Part shown: positions 1 through 14,496 of the stretch, piece after piece | Position numbering within the stretch: the first letter of the stretch is position 1 | Layout: each line of letters opens with the position of its first letter | DNA from: Sisyra terminalis | Taxonomy: Eukaryota; Arthropoda; Insecta; Neuroptera; Sisyridae | Length of the DNA: 64,000 bases | Direction: 5' to 3' | Assembly (NCBI GenBank): GCA_958496175.1 | Contig: OY292276.1 | Coordinates: 31,206,449 to 31,270,448 of the forward strand | Translations under genes and position numbers: made by a program | The notes under the pieces: generated by a model | What the model saw: only the letters and a program-made list of their open reading frames with translations | The model's database searches: none | What the model was told of the DNA's origin: nothing

Positions 1-140
1 CTCTGGCGCCTTTTATTATGGCTCGATTTCTACCTACCACATTTCCTTAGTCTTTTTTGTCGTATTATGCCATTCATGGAAGGATCATTTTATTTCTCTG
101 CAGACTTTTGTTGAAATGGTCAATTTTTTACCTTAATCCG

Positions 141-180
141 ACGGCACGTGTATACAATGTAAACAGGTGGGTAATTGGAA
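141..180. promoter_or_regulatory. clustered transcription-factor words (E-box, FOX, E-box, homeodomain)
   Basis: Within 40 bases there are CACGTG (145-150), the forkhead core TGTAAACA (158-165), CAGGTG (164-169) and TAATTG (172-177). The patch is richer in complexity than its flanks. Such density is typical of enhancers but can arise by chance; there is no conservation evidence available here. Confidence 0.3.
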
Positions 181-1099
181 TCTTCAATTTTAAACGATAT
201 CCACCAAAAATATGATACCTTGCTCCGTTTAGTGACAATAAAACATCTTATTCTTATCACTTCCACCTATCCTTTGTAGATACACTTTCCTACCTACGTT
301 TTTTGGACGAAATAGTTTACAAACCATAAAATCTTGTCCAATTTCCATAAAACTACCTATTATAGTTTGTTTCACTTTGGAATAGAGACGAAATAAATTT
401 ATTGTCGCTATTTTTTTGTATATTGCTCTCTGTTTAACCAATGCATAAATGATGAGATGGATACATAATTTATTACGACCCAAAATTACACAGGTACGCA
501 TGATCCAAAGTGTAAGATTTGGACACGATAGTCTTTTTTTTAAACAAACTTCCGATTTTTTTTCTACGTGGGAGTTATTGTGACTTGATTTCGCACGAGC
601 CAATTTTTTGCAATTTATCAGAAGGAGGTATTTTCTAAATGAAGATATTATCAGATTGTCATAGACAGGGAATTTGACGCCATCCTTTTTTGACTTTCGT
701 AACTATTTAATGAAAAGGTGAAATTCGTTCAATGCCTACTTTGATTTCTGGTCCACGTCCAATTTCAAGTGTCGTCAGTGACGATAAGTCGTAGCTCGTC
801 CAATTATCTTTTGATGGCTCTGTTCCAATTGGTCTAATGAATTTTTAATTAGTCTTGTAATTTACTTGTTCAGTTTTTATTGAAATGAATTTATTTTAAA
901 ATCAAATGCATTTATTTTTAAGGTTAGGTTTTTAAATTAATAGGCAATTTTAATTGAAGACCTTCACGATGTAATAACTTTGAGAATAATAATATTCATA
1001 ATGTTATAGAAAATGTGACCATGTGTGGCTTTTGTATCTAAATGTGTTCGATAATAAAATCTCAGTCGTAAATTTTATTTAAAATCCATTGAAAATGTT

Positions 1100-1372
1100 T
1101 TTTTTCCGCTGCCCACCTCATTGAATTGATTTGCCTGATGCCTCGCAGGTCGTCTTTCCTCTGTGGCCTATAATGGAATTTCGAAAATTGCAATATATTT
1201 TCTTAAACTTCAATCTAATCAAATGCAATTTTATTTTCGATCACGTACGGGTAAAGATATTCAATTGAAATCGTGGATGGTAGGAGCGGACGCTCACGCA
1301 CTTTCATTGGTCCAATAAGAGGTGGCGGCGCCGCCTTTGAGTACAATACACGGAACGCCCCTTATCACCTGG
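1100..1372. promoter_or_regulatory. GC-richer island, candidate conserved non-coding element
   Basis: This island of balanced composition within AT-rich DNA contains CTGCCCACCTCATTG, GCCTCGCAGGTCGTC, CATTGGTCCAATAAGAGG and the symmetrical GGCGGCGCCGCC (about 1324-1335). No open frame spans it. It looks like a developmental enhancer or a promoter-proximal segment. The CCAAT word and the CpG cluster are the visible support. Confidence 0.35.
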
Positions 1373-1576
1373 TTTTTTAACATTTTAAATATTTGTAATT
1401 AATATAAATTTAATATAAAATCATTAAATTAAAAATGGTCATTACGTCAGCCTTGAATTGAAAATTATTTTCAACGATTTATCGCAAGAGGGATTGTGAA
1501 TTAAAAAAAACATGATTTCTTTTTTTTTTCGTTTTTATAGAACAGAAAATATAAAATTATAATTTTTTCTATTTTC

Positions 1577-1742
<166 letters not shown>

Positions 1743-2363
1743 ATTTTTACCTCACTCTTATTTCAGTAATAAAATTTTGTCATGGATTTAATAAAATTAA
1801 TTGATTTTTTATCACATTTATTAATTATTGTTTTAATTAATAGGTAACATTACTAAGTTTCGAAACTTAAAGTAATTAAATTTGTGTAGGAAAAATATAT
1901 TTCGCAATTGAATGATTTCAACGTAGGTATGCAAAATTCTATAATTTGCCGTCTGAAGTTTTTCTATCATTGAAATACGAAAATAAAGGCAGTCGTTAAA
2001 AAAATAGTTGTAACATTTAAATATCTATACGTAAATGAATAGATATATGATATTTTTCTATGTATAGATATTTGTTTAGTAAGTAATTTATTATATTATA
2101 TGTATTATTTTATTTGTAGGTATACTCTTAGTACTCTTGGCTGATAGTTTGTTAAAAGGAATCTGTAGCCAAGTGGTAAAAACAAAAGATATCTACCATT
2201 TTTTGGTACAATATCATTGAAAGTTAGTAGCTGTTTTTATCTAAATGAAATTTGAAAGAAAATTACTTTCTATGAACTCATACTATTAGTAATGTTATAT
2301 GTAAACTATATGTAGAATTAGTAACTATTAAATAGTATGGATTGCTGTATCAATTATATAGGG

Positions 2364-2916
2364 CAGGGTTTACCAATTTTTTTTCTTTGTGGAACCCTTA
2401 CGCTAGTTTTTTTGGATCATAGCACCTTTTCCATACATACGATTGCCATAAAATAGATTGGTTCTTGCCCCTTCTAGAACCGTCAAATCTGACAACGTTT
2501 CGTTCTCTGCTTTGTTTTTAATTTAATTTATTAATAAATTGGCCCATAATAAGAATTTAGCCACCAAAGAAACACTTATACAATGTTGAAATTGAACTAA
2601 CAAAAAAATCACGAATAGAATAAAAAACAAAGTACCTAGAAAACGCAACGTTGCCAGATTTAAATATTCTATAATGGACATGAACTATTAGATTAGTCGT
2701 AGTAGATACAATAGGCAGCAGCCATATCAACGTTGACATAATCGGTGTTAAATAATATTTTTGGCAAAAAATAACTGAATTTGACAAATATCTATACAAT
2801 AAATGTACACGTAATTCATAGTTTGATAGATTTTTTATAAAAAACCTGTAGTTTTTCTTCTTCTTGTCTCGTGGAACCCCGAAATTATTTTATGGAACCT
2901 ATTTTGTGACACCCTG
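2364..2916. mobile_element. non-autonomous hAT-like element with internal inverted repeat
   Basis: This element starts CAGGGTTTACC and ends GTGACACCCTG, giving short CAGGG-type terminal inverted repeats. The 8 bases before it are ATATAGGG and the 8 after are ATATAGAA, which fits a decayed 8-base hAT target-site duplication. Inside, a segment near 2485-2530 (GTCAAATCTGACAACGTTTC) is repeated in inverted orientation near 2620-2665 (AACGCAACGTTGCCAGATTT), so the element can fold back. Similar sequence recurs near 23246-23580 and 33065-33290. No transposase is present, and the open frame at 2557-2799 is incidental. Confidence 0.6.
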
Positions 2917-5900
2917 ATATAGAAGAACTAGATACTGTATATTGCACTTAAAATATAAAGAGTATATTCTAAGGTTGTACATATTTCTTTGACATAAACG
3001 TGTGAAGTTTTGTAGAAAACTTATTCGGCTAAGAAAATTTTGCATATGTAGGTATAGTTTTCCATTCTTTTCAATTTTTATGTGTATAATGTAAGAAAAA
3101 TTACAACGCTACATTATGCGGATGCGGAACCACTATTATGCTCACGGACATAAAGTTGAGGATCTTTGATTCAATCTTACCTTTAGTTAAAATATATTAA
3201 TCAAAAGCTAGTCTGTCATTGAAATTTCAAAGATTGGATAATATTCCATCCTTAGCAGTACCTATTTGACAATTTTCGTCAAATTATTATTGGATCTAAT
3301 GGTCTTTTTTTCCTACTTCCCATAGTATAGTTCAAATGTTTAAGGTTGAGAAGGTTTTTACAATTTTTAAAACGCATATGTCACCTTTTAGATACTAGTA
3401 GGTATAAAGTACTATTTCTTTTGAAGCTTTCTTATCATTTTCAAGTTGTTTACAAAACCCTACACTGTCCGTCATTTTCCAAAAGTTTAAATAAATGTAG
3501 ATTCCTATGGTATTGTTATGAAGCATTATGAAATTATTGTTGTATTGTTATTTATTATTATAGTTTTAGATATAGGTACCTATATACGCTATATAGCATT
3601 AGTAAAAAACTTATACCCGAGTATGCAATAAGTAATAGGCACTAGTTATTTTGTAATAGAACAGTTGACTTCAAGTATCTATTTTCATTTACGGCTAATA
3701 GATATAGGTACCATGTTCTACCATCAGTCAAACTTTGACCCTACTAGGATTTCCTATATATATCTAACAGTTGTTTTTTTATGAATTCAGTTATGTGCAT
3801 TAAAAATAAATTTGTATTATATTTTCTTTCATCTTTTTGGAGTCAATTGTGAGTGATTGCAGAAAAGTTGTTCCCTTTGTCTGTATTCACTTCATATTTA
3901 CCCTAGTTATCTTTTTAATTAAACTAACTTAGTACTTGTTACCAATATTATAAAAATATAAACTTTAAAGAAACTATCATTTCACAGATATCTACGAGAG
4001 AACTAAGATTTTGAACTCCTTATGCAGATCCAAATATTTGATTTTCCTCTTCATTTGTAGCCCTTTTTTGTTTCATTATTACACAAACACCCACCCCTTT
4101 TCAAAAAATACAATAACTTGTTACATAAAGGTACTTACACGCTGTAAGTAACAAAACATTTTTCGCAGATTTAATGGAAAATATTCAGCTTAATACTGTA
4201 GTATAATTATTGAATTATGTATTGTAATATAGTAAAAACTTCCACAAGTGTAAGCTTTTGTAAATTTAACATCTTACAAATGGGGAATATATTTTTGTCC
4301 CTTGATTACTTGAGTGTATGGGAAACACGATAAATAAGAGAAGTAGGTATAAGAGTTTATATTAAGCAGCTAATATGGAAGATCTTTTTGGTTCTAATGG
4401 AGATTTGTTAAATTAAACATAAATATATATATACATATATATGCATATACAACAATCAATAGACATTACTGTAATATTAGGAACTGTTTAAGTATCATTA
4501 CGTTCCACTTACAGATTGTTTAAAAATATAGAACTCCACATTTACTTATACTTTTATTTGCTTTTCTTGTTTTTTTCCTATCGAAAGAAAATTCAATCTC
4601 AATATCATATAAAACCAACTTATGGTTAAAAGAGTAGGTAACATATACAAAATTGCATATTTTTCTTTATCATGACTTACAACATCTCAATAAGTTTAGA
4701 ACTGTTTAATTTAAGTATCTACTACTGTATCTTAAAATTATTAGGTTACCAAGTCTAAGTTAAGCAAGCTTTACCATTTATATATACCTACTTATATAAG
4801 GACCGTATGGGTCTAATCTAGGAAAGGTTTTTATATTTACAAAATTCTTGCAATCAATAATAAAAGGTCTATCTAAAACTATATTTTAAAAACGAAAGCA
4901 TTAATAGCTATTTACAAAATTAAGTATTCCGGCTTTTATTTTGAAATTGCATCGTGAGATTTCAAAGAAAATCAGTTCCATTTTATGACATATGTTCTAT
5001 CATAAAAGCAATTTTCGTCAGTAATCATCCAGTACTCTCGGATCTCTCCGTGTTTGCTATATTTATGAATGCAATTGAAGTGTGCTTTACGTATTTACTT
5101 TTCGAGGAGAAGACTTCAAATGCTATTGAAAATCGCATGAAAATTCGGTTAGTAGTTTAGAAGACCTAAGTGGTTTCACAAACGGTGAATGGAAAGCGAT
5201 TTTCGTTGTTACTATTAAAGGGCATTTTCATGCACTCGTTAGTCACTGGTTTTTAGCGAAAAAAATGTGATCATTCGACCACATTTAGGGTTAAATACCG
5301 CGAGACCATTAAATACCATTTATTGTTAAAAAACGACAGCATAAAAATTCACTATTATACATGAAATATTCTTACGATGTAGCATCGCAAAAAGTACAAT
5401 ACGTTCGTTCGGGTCCAGCACAACAATAATCAATAATAAAAATTACGATGTATTATTGTAAGTTTCTCTATTTTATTTTCCCTATATATATTTTTTGCTT
5501 AAAGTTCTATATTTGATAGTTTATTTAGTAATTTATTTAGACGCAAGTATGTGACACATACATAATAAACTGACTATTTACTCTATTAAAAAGTAACATA
5601 TAGCTAGTGATATTTTCAAGCTACGGTTTGTAGTATACAATACCATACTTATATAATTTGTTCATTTGATCGATTTTGAAATCATTTACGCTATTTAAAT
5701 CATTTAAGTGTAATTTAATCGTAATTGGTTCATCGCTGTTTTATTCGTGCACAATCATGAAAGTGCAGTTTGCATGCGAATTGCATTTCGTAGAAAATTG
5801 CATTATCTAGGCAGAAACAGTTATAGATAATTTATTCGCATTTGTTCTCGATTTCAAGGCGTGTTTACTAAAATGCTAGAAGAAGAGGGTGGAATGAAAA

Positions 5901-6669
5901 TAGCATTTCGCATTTGTATTAGATCTTTATTATTATCATTATAGTAATTATAGATTGGTAGGAATACCTATTATATTTTCTTCAACAAATTTGAATATTT
6001 CATTGAACTCACGCCGATCAAAAAACACCGCATTTCAGACTAATCAAATAGAGAACGATAATGTTTTAAGGTATTGGTAACGGTAGAATGTTTAATGTTG
6101 CACTAATATAGGCATTAAGTGGATTTTTGTGAAAAGTTGATTTTATGTTGTAGCCATAATAAATGTCACGGGTTGAAGTTGCAAGTCTGGCTTTTTATCA
6201 AAATAGGGTTAACAGGAATCAAAGGGTGTCATTGAAAAATATGAATCATTCATTTGTTTGTTTATTTTTAAAATTGGCGCGTTTAAAATATAATAATGAA
6301 TATTGCTACATGTGCGAATGTAATAATAAAATTCGAACAAAATTATTTATTGATCCATAAATATAGCACGTAGTTATGAAAATTATGACGAATTTATACG
6401 TTTCAATTCGAAAGAGAGACCCACTGATGTGTTTGTCGACTTTAAACGATTTATTATTTTTTTCGTCATCTTTTCATTCGAGGAAAAGAAAGAAGGACAA
6501 GCAGAAATAATTAATTTTTATTTGTTTAGTTAACTCAGACATTTATTTATTCCGAAATCGGACAAAACACATATCCTGTAAACTCTACCTGCTCACTAAA
6601 AATGCACTTATATAAGTTATGCTCGCCTTAAATATATTCGAATTAAAGGGTTTTTTGACTTAGGAATAA

Positions 6670-6880
6670 TGTTGAGAAAATCTCTGGAACAATTTAATGA
6701 TTACCTTTTGGGGGAGGAGTCTTTTATAAATCCATTCAACCAATCCTGATAAACGCTTTCCAACGTTCCTGTTTATTTTTTCGTTTCGCTTTTAATGTCG
6801 ATAAAATAGAGTGGTGCGCTGGTAGCGTCGTCCATTTTATGACCATTGGGGAAAATTAAGTTCGACCACAATTTAATTAG
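6670..6880. promoter_or_regulatory. candidate conserved non-coding element
   Basis: The segment includes CCTTTTGGGGGAGGAGTC, CGCTTTCCAACGTTCCTG, GGTGCGCTGGTAGCGTCGTC and CATTTTATGACCATTGGGG. Its base composition and lack of simple repeats set it apart from its neighbours. No coding frame or transposon end is seen. Confidence 0.3.
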
Positions 6881-8075
6881 ATGTTAAATTATATGTTATG
6901 TGTGTACAAACCGGACCTTATCTTGATGGGCTTGGGTAATATTTGTATTATGCTGAAAGAAGAAAAAACAGGGTGTATTTCGATATTCGCTCAATCCTTC
7001 CATTTCTCTCGGGTATCTTCAGATTGTTACGATCATTTTCTCACTCCTTTTAATGAGAGGAATAAAGGCTCGTTCTATCAAACACATGGTGTGTAAATTG
7101 ATCATAAAGTTAAAACAAATTAAATATAGGTCTGCATATTTGTTAATTATACGAATAAAATTATAATTAAAAAAGCCAAATGAAATGATATTAAACATGG
7201 TCGAATATTAAAACGATCGTTTCAATAATTGAATTATATCTACCTACTTGATAAGTCAATTGCTTAAAATTTAAGAAACAATAGCTGTATGCATTTAATT
7301 TCTTTGAAAATCTAAGAATAAATAATAATGGTACAATGAAGAAGGCATGATGTTTAGATTAAATTCGTACGATAAAATTTAACAAACCGCAATTTCTCTA
7401 ATGCATTTTACACGTCAGTATTATTGGAAATGATAAAAAATAGAAGAAATCGCAATGCCCCCATAAATATCGTAATTCATTTCTGACATTTACATTAAAT
7501 TTTATCAATTAACACGTTTTGTATGTATGTTTTTCCTGCAGGCATTTGTACGTACAATATTTGAGCACTTTTGCAGCTAATAGTAATACAGTAACAGTAA
7601 TAATAACGATAATCATAATTGAAAACAGTATTAGAAAAATATGTGGCGTAAGGCAAGAGCACAAACAAACACTTCCGTTCAAATCTCCGGCTTCGTTACT
7701 ACACGTGGACAAGATGTTTGCAATATGGACTTCATTTGGTTTTACACGTGTCAAGATGTGCTTTGAAAGATGAGCTTTCATGAATTTATCAAATTAAATT
7801 GTACATATTTAATAACAAAATAAAGGAATATTATAAATATGGTAGTGATGAAAGCGTTGTTACAATGAAAAAAAAGAAGTATTTTTCCATATATCTGTAG
7901 GCCCGTATTTTTTTTAAAACTTTACTTAATGTGTGTTTTTCGAGAGTTTAATTATTTTTCGATTTTGGAGTCCGTTTTTGAACGGACTGAAGGGGGATTT
8001 TCCGTGTGCTGGGTTAAAAAAACAAATTTTCCATAAATTGATTTTCTTAACACTTCTACAAATGGTGGTCACGTG

Positions 8076-8098
8076 TTTTTTTTTTTTTTTTTTTTTTT
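8076..8098. repeat. poly-T tract (23 T)
   Basis: A pure T run preceded by CACGTG. Read on the other strand it is a poly-A tract, as left by retroposition, but no source transcript is recognisable on its right side. The 106-codon plus-strand frame that begins in it has no known motif. Confidence 0.8.
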
Positions 8099-11000
8099 GA
8101 AATTTGAAGTCGTTATAATTTTACCCGCATTTGACACTTTAGACGCATTTTTCTCAAAACTGTGTTTTCAAATTTGCCTCCATCATGTTGGTTTGGTCGA
8201 TTGGCTTCTTATTTATAAAGTAGACTTAGCAAATCTACTCGAAAGGAATGAGCTAAAATCATCAAAAAATTCTGAATATTTCATTTTATTTTTTTATAAT
8301 AAAAACACAACAGAAAAAAAGTTTTCAAAAGTCTATCAAAAATCTAATTCTAATTTTCAATTAACTCTAGTGCATTCTATGCTTAAGAATTAAGACATCG
8401 TTTTTTTATGTGAGATAAGCCAATGAGTCGAAATCGAGGAGACAGTGAGCGTTCATTTCTTCGGAACGGTATAGCTCACGTTCTACTGAAGATTTGTGAT
8501 GAAAAATTCATATAAATACGTTTAAAATAAATTATATGAAACTCAAAGTTCTATATTTTCAGTGGCAATGAAAAAAAATCCCATTTATTTTAAACAACAG
8601 GCGGTAATTCGAGATAACTCCCTTAAGGAGTAGCTTGGTATAGGGTACCCACGGGTACGACAAGGACCTTATTCTGGACTAATAGTACCTCGATTATAAG
8701 GGAAATCGGATCTAGTTGGCTAGAGGAGTAGGTAGACTACCTCTTAATAACTTATCTGAAGTTCGAGTTTAATAACTTTAACTAAAGCCAAGAGTTCGTC
8801 TTGATGCCCCTCTCAATTATACAGATCGCGATGTTACTATCCCATATGGATGGTAAAAGCTGTACTTACTTTCGATAGATAACGGATGTAAGGATTTTTT
8901 TTGTGTCCCATTTTTTGTTGTTATACCTCCGATTTCGTTGAATACTCCTGGAAATTTGATTCATTTATAAGTTCTTTGTATTAGTTTTGTATTTCATAGC
9001 TTTAATTTCAATTCAGTGCTTCTGTTAATATCAGAACGGAAAATGTCGTCGGGGTTGAATGACTTATATATTTTGCGACTGGTTAACTAGTTAGTTGTAG
9101 AATATGCTAAACTCTTTATTACATTTGTGAAACCTATAGTAATGACAAACTTATTATTTAATTCCCATATATTCATCGAGATCCCTACTATTGAGATCCA
9201 AAAAGATTGAAAATTAATTTTGTTAAATATACATCTTCAGTATGAACAAATTATTTTTTGTTACATATTAAAAAAAGGGAAATTATAAAAAGTAAATAGT
9301 TTCAACTTAAATTGCTGAAATTTAGTTGTTTTTCGCCTTTTCTGTTTTAAAATTTTATACTTACTATTGTTTAAGTCAACTTGCCCCTATATTACATAGT
9401 CAACAAACCCCATACTCGAGGTAGGTTAGTTTTTTAGTATAAGGGGAGATTCAACAATCAACTACTTTTTCATATTCCGTAAAATCAAGTGCATTAGTTT
9501 GAGTATAGGAAATTTCGGTGGATATGTTGGTTTTTACAATAGACATATTTTTTTTATTTTTAAATAATTTTCCTCGTATTATTTTCAAAGTTAAGAAAAT
9601 ATTAAAGCTTGGACTAAAATTTAATCAACCATCTCTGGCCTCCTATATTAGATACTTCAAATTATCATTTTTCAAGTAATATGGCAGAAGTGGGTTTACG
9701 AATTTGCCGTCCGTCTTCTGCAATACTTTATTACGCTAGAAACTGGGCGTCGTCTTGTTTAACAATGAAATAAAGTTTCAACTGTAAGTAAATTATAAAT
9801 TACTATAGGTATGATTGGTGCGTCGTATATGTTTTATGAATATATTTGTATGTAAAATATTGTATTTTTTCATATGGCTTTAATTTGTCCAGACTTTATT
9901 TTTTTATTTGATGTTTTTAACGTAAAAAATTTCATCTCCTAAAATTTTCTGCCCTAGGTTTTGGTCTTTCTAACCTTATAAATCCGGTTCTGAGTACTGG
10001 TTTAGTTCCTCGAAGCGGGTGGTCATAGGTGATGGTAATGCAGGATTGTTTTTGACATGTTATTTCATATCTCATTCATCACGATTATGTTGCTAAAAAT
10101 TGAAAACAAATATTATTCACCACGAATCTTTGTGTCGAAGATTTTCTCAAAATGTGCTATATGTTCACGAGTTGTACTGCTAGGTATTAAATCATACTTC
10201 AGAGTAACGACAGAATTGACATAATATTGACCTTAATACCATACCACAACTTCAAAAGCAGTGGAAGATTATTATGTTTTCTTGCTAAAGTAGTTGTTGG
10301 ACTAACATCTAAATTATTTTTTTATACCAGAAATCGAGAATAAAATTTTATACATAATATTATTGCGATAAAACATTATCTATATATCCATGAACTCTGT
10401 TACCTCTACACCTACTTGTTTGATGCATTTAGTCCACTTATAGGTTATTTTTCAAATTTACTAGTTTCTTTTTCAACATAAGTATACGATATACCCATAG
10501 TATCTTTTGAGTAGATGAAGAAGTATGTACCCTTTATCTTATGAACCTTTTTGAAATATTTAAAGAAGCGAACCATATCTATGTTCTCAAAACTCTGATA
10601 CTTAGATCTCTTTAGTGATTTACCGTGTTACTACATCAGTTTCACTAAGGATTCTGACATAAGCATCTATATCTACTTCTTCGTTTTTTTTTTTCGCCAA
10701 CAAACGGGCGAGAAATGGTTTCGTTATTTTTTCAGTAATACCAATAAAATATTTTTTTTTGGATTTTATTTATATATCGGGGTACTTTGTTCTTCACGTG
10801 TTGTGGTCTTTTTGCTTGAAAGCTTTAGAATTTAGGGATTGTCTTTTTTCCAGAAAATTATCCCCAGGAATTTCTTTGTTTTAAGGAATGTATACTCCTA
10901 ACAACGAGAAGTTTAAATTTCTTCAAACCACTTGCTCTTGTCCAGTCTAACCTAATCACTCTAACTATAGGTACATCATAATAGTTTAAATTACTCATAT

Positions 11001-12039
11001 CATTTCATGATAAAAATTCTAAGAAAATCTGAGATTTTTTTTCAATTTACTGAAGTAAACCTTATAATTAGAGATTAAATTAAATATCGAATTCCAGTTC
11101 AAGACATTCCAATTAAAAATAGAAAAGAAATAAATTTATATCATATGTTCATTAATATTATATGTCTTATAATTAATTAAATTGCAGACCAAATCAAATA
11201 TCAAATAAAACGAGAGATTTTAATGCGACGAGTTAATCATCAAAAAACACGCACAGACTCAGTAAATGGTGAGGTTTACAATTTTATTGAGAAATTAACG
11301 ACGAACTGTCGATACACACATATGTACTGTATTTTTCTAGAAAGTAGACATAATTGGAACTTTCTTAAGAGGCGGTAAAGGTTTGCACTAACCTATTGTG
11401 AAGTTTTGATGCCTAAGTTTGACATAATGGTCTTGTTTTTGCGTTTTTTGAAAATGTTATTATTGAAATATACTAATATACCAACTATTTGCTGTTTTCT
11501 TGATATTTTAGTAGCAAATGAAAGGACGGTTTTATAATTTTCAAGTTTAACATTAACTTGAGAGTCAAAAAGTTTTGGTCATGAAAGAATATTTCACGAA
11601 ATTTTTGTCTCATGAAACAATTGCAAGAAAAATAAATTTCAGAAAATTTTAATAATTTTCTTAATAAACTATTAGAGTAAGGGAGGCTTTGTAATATTTT
11701 TGCCATAAAGAGAGTAATGGTCCTTAAAAGGTTGGAAAGGTAAAGTATAAACAATATAGTTTTATGGAAAATTGAAAAAAAAATGTATGTTTTATTGTAA
11801 GTAGATACCTATATTTTAGAAAGCTCTTGGTATATCCTTCAATTGGTGAGATGAGAAAAGACCTTCTCATTTTATTTAAAAACCGCATGTATTGTGTTAT
11901 TACTTTACCTGTACGTAAGATTTTTGAATAATTTTCCATACAAATAATTACTTTTAATTAATAATAAAGTGTACACATTTCAATTTCTAAACGCACCGTT
12001 TGCGTCTCATATTATTTATTATTCTAATAATAATAATAA

Positions 12040-12285
12040 CTAATTGCAATAATAACAAGATGAAAAGAAATAGACAATGATTTTCCCGGCTGGTAAGGAT
12101 TGCATGACAATAAAAGGTTGGGAAGCGAGGTCCGTCACCGTCAATCTTTTTTTTTTGCTTAGCAATTGACGGACTTGAGACGATAGACGGACCGACAGCC
12201 TTCTATTATTCTTATTATTATCATTATCATTATTGTTCTTATTACTATAATTCCTTCTTAAGTGGCTGTGCGCATTCATATACAT
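12040..12285. promoter_or_regulatory. candidate regulatory island with inverted CCGTCAAT words
   Basis: The region includes CCGTCAAT and ATTGACGG about 20 bases apart, forming an 8-base stem, with related GTCCGTCA and TGACGGAC words around them. A TTATTAT-type microsatellite lies on its right side and creates a misleading minus-strand frame rich in Asn. No gene is supported. Confidence 0.3.
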
Positions 12286-14496
12286 GTTATATAATAATTA
12301 TAAAATGCAAGTGCAACAATTAAGATGGAAAATACACTTTATAACCATGTGCATTTATATCTGATATCTTATCATGTACTCAATGTGTATGTTTTTTTTT
12401 TCACATGTTTGTCTTGTGTACATAATTATGTGGTTGCATTGGGGATAGAATATAGTTCCTCAAAGAAATGGGGAGCAATTGAAGAAAGTTCCCACTCATT
12501 GGTATACAACCGAATTCTCACCTAATTACAATGCTTATGTTGATGTATATTTTTATTTGTTGTTTTCATCATTAATATTTTATTTCTGTTTTTAACTTTG
12601 GCGAAAATTAGGAAATTATTTTTAGTGTAAATCCATTTATTAAATGTTAGTATTCAAATAATTAGGCCTAGAGGCAGTAGAGCTATTAGTGTGTGTGATA
12701 ATTGTAAGATATATGTTGAGATTAGAAACATTAGGCTGATTTATTTTTAAACCATAGTAGTTGCATTTAATCTATATTGTCTTCTTAATAGATTCTCAAT
12801 TCGAAATCAAAACACAAAGTTATGATAACATCAAGCACATATCTTTGTAGACAATTTTATTGTTTAGTAATTTGATTGTCAAAAAAAAAACTTTTTTAAT
12901 ATAGGAATTATAGGAGTAAATAGTGTAGCTTTAACGAATTGTACATAATCGTTCTTTGGTAACAGGTACACATTGTTTGATCCGAAGTAATGAAGCACTA
13001 CTTACAAATCTATTTCGTTACTTAGGTGTATAGTTTGTTTCGTATCTTTCACCTATAAGTAGTTATGAGTGAATATAAGTATTAAGTACATAATGTATAT
13101 TTTGAGCTAAAAAAAACTCTGAAATAACTGTGTCTACACATTAACAGTTTGATAGATCCTATATAATGTGTTCACCAGTAGAGTTGCTAATATATGCACA
13201 TCTTTAGGTTTGACTTTATTAAGGATAACACCTTTAAATCTGTAAAAAACAAAACATTTTTAAAGATTAGAAGAAATTAAACTGGGAGTATACTCTATTA
13301 GTCAGGAGAATAAATAAGCAGGATTAATTTTTAAAATTCATTCATTTTTATTCAGTTTTCTTAGTCAAAACTTTTGCTTAACTATATAGACGTGCCTCAC
13401 TACATATTACAGTAAGATCTAATAACTTTTGAGAACTCAAACAACTTAAATAATAGGAAGTACGAACTACAACTCTCAAAGCTTATGGCGTAGAACTACA
13501 TTTCGAAAATGAAAAATTTAAAAAAACAAATCAAATCTAATGATTACTGATTGGAGAATTTCGTTTTTGGTTCACAAAATAAGTCACTCAAAATTCTACT
13601 TTTTTAAACCCCCATCCTCTCTCGTCACGTTGTCACATTTTTTGTAACGCTTCCTATACATAATAAGTAATGAAATTTAGACACCCCGTACAAATGTGAG
13701 TATATAGAACAAATTGAAAGCTAGTATGACGGAAATATAGACATTACAGTCTTTATGTATTTATAAAAATACAACGATTAACTTACTAGTGCAGCATACA
13801 TATGGAATTAAAGAGTTGAGAGACAAATTAAAGTAAAACTTTTGATTCAGAAGTAAAAATTTGATGAACTGCGATCGTCAAATTTTCTTATATTCTTCCC
13901 CCACCTTATTACATCTTGTCAAACTTATTGACATCCCATCCTCATCTTTGTATGCGTACGTATTTGAGGAATGGCCTTTTATTTTATTGGTTATATTAAA
14001 AAATATATAGCATAATTGATAGAAATATGATAACAAGCAGAGCTACCAAAGATACTTTTGGAGTGTCTAGATACTAGATAAGTTACTTTTTACGAAAAAA
14101 TAAAGTACCTAATATACAGTAACTTAAACACGTTAAAGTATCTATATTACTGCGAAGTACCTAAGGTATTTTCTTTCTTACAGCTTTGATTATAAGTATC
14201 TATATGAAAATTATAAAGGCTGACATTACAATTAACGTATAGAAATTATTATAAAACACCAACCATCTAACTCAAAGTTATCGTAACTTGAATTTATTAC
14301 ATTTTTCGGAATTTCCTCCCAAAAAAAAAGAAGTAATCAGCCCCTACATAATTAGAGTACATAGTACATGTACGACCCAAATCTGTGGATATGTAACGTA
14401 ATAGTGCCTATCATCTATTTATTGAATTATTAAAACATATTTAAAAGACCTAAGTGAAATTAAAGGATCTTGTGAGAATAAAAAGGAGACAGAGAA

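Noticed and set aside
8073..8393. 106-codon plus-strand frame starting in a poly-T run
   Set aside because: The start is a homopolymer artefact giving a Phe run, the rest lacks any motif, and no splice or promoter context supports it.
8600..8900. Possible tRNA or SINE head in a higher-complexity stretch
   Set aside because: I could not find A-box and B-box words at proper spacing or a cloverleaf fold; it is left as unexplained sequence.
12040..12285. Minus-strand 81-codon frame rich in Asn and Asp
   Set aside because: The Asn/Asp run comes from a TTATTATTATCATTATCAT-type microsatellite.
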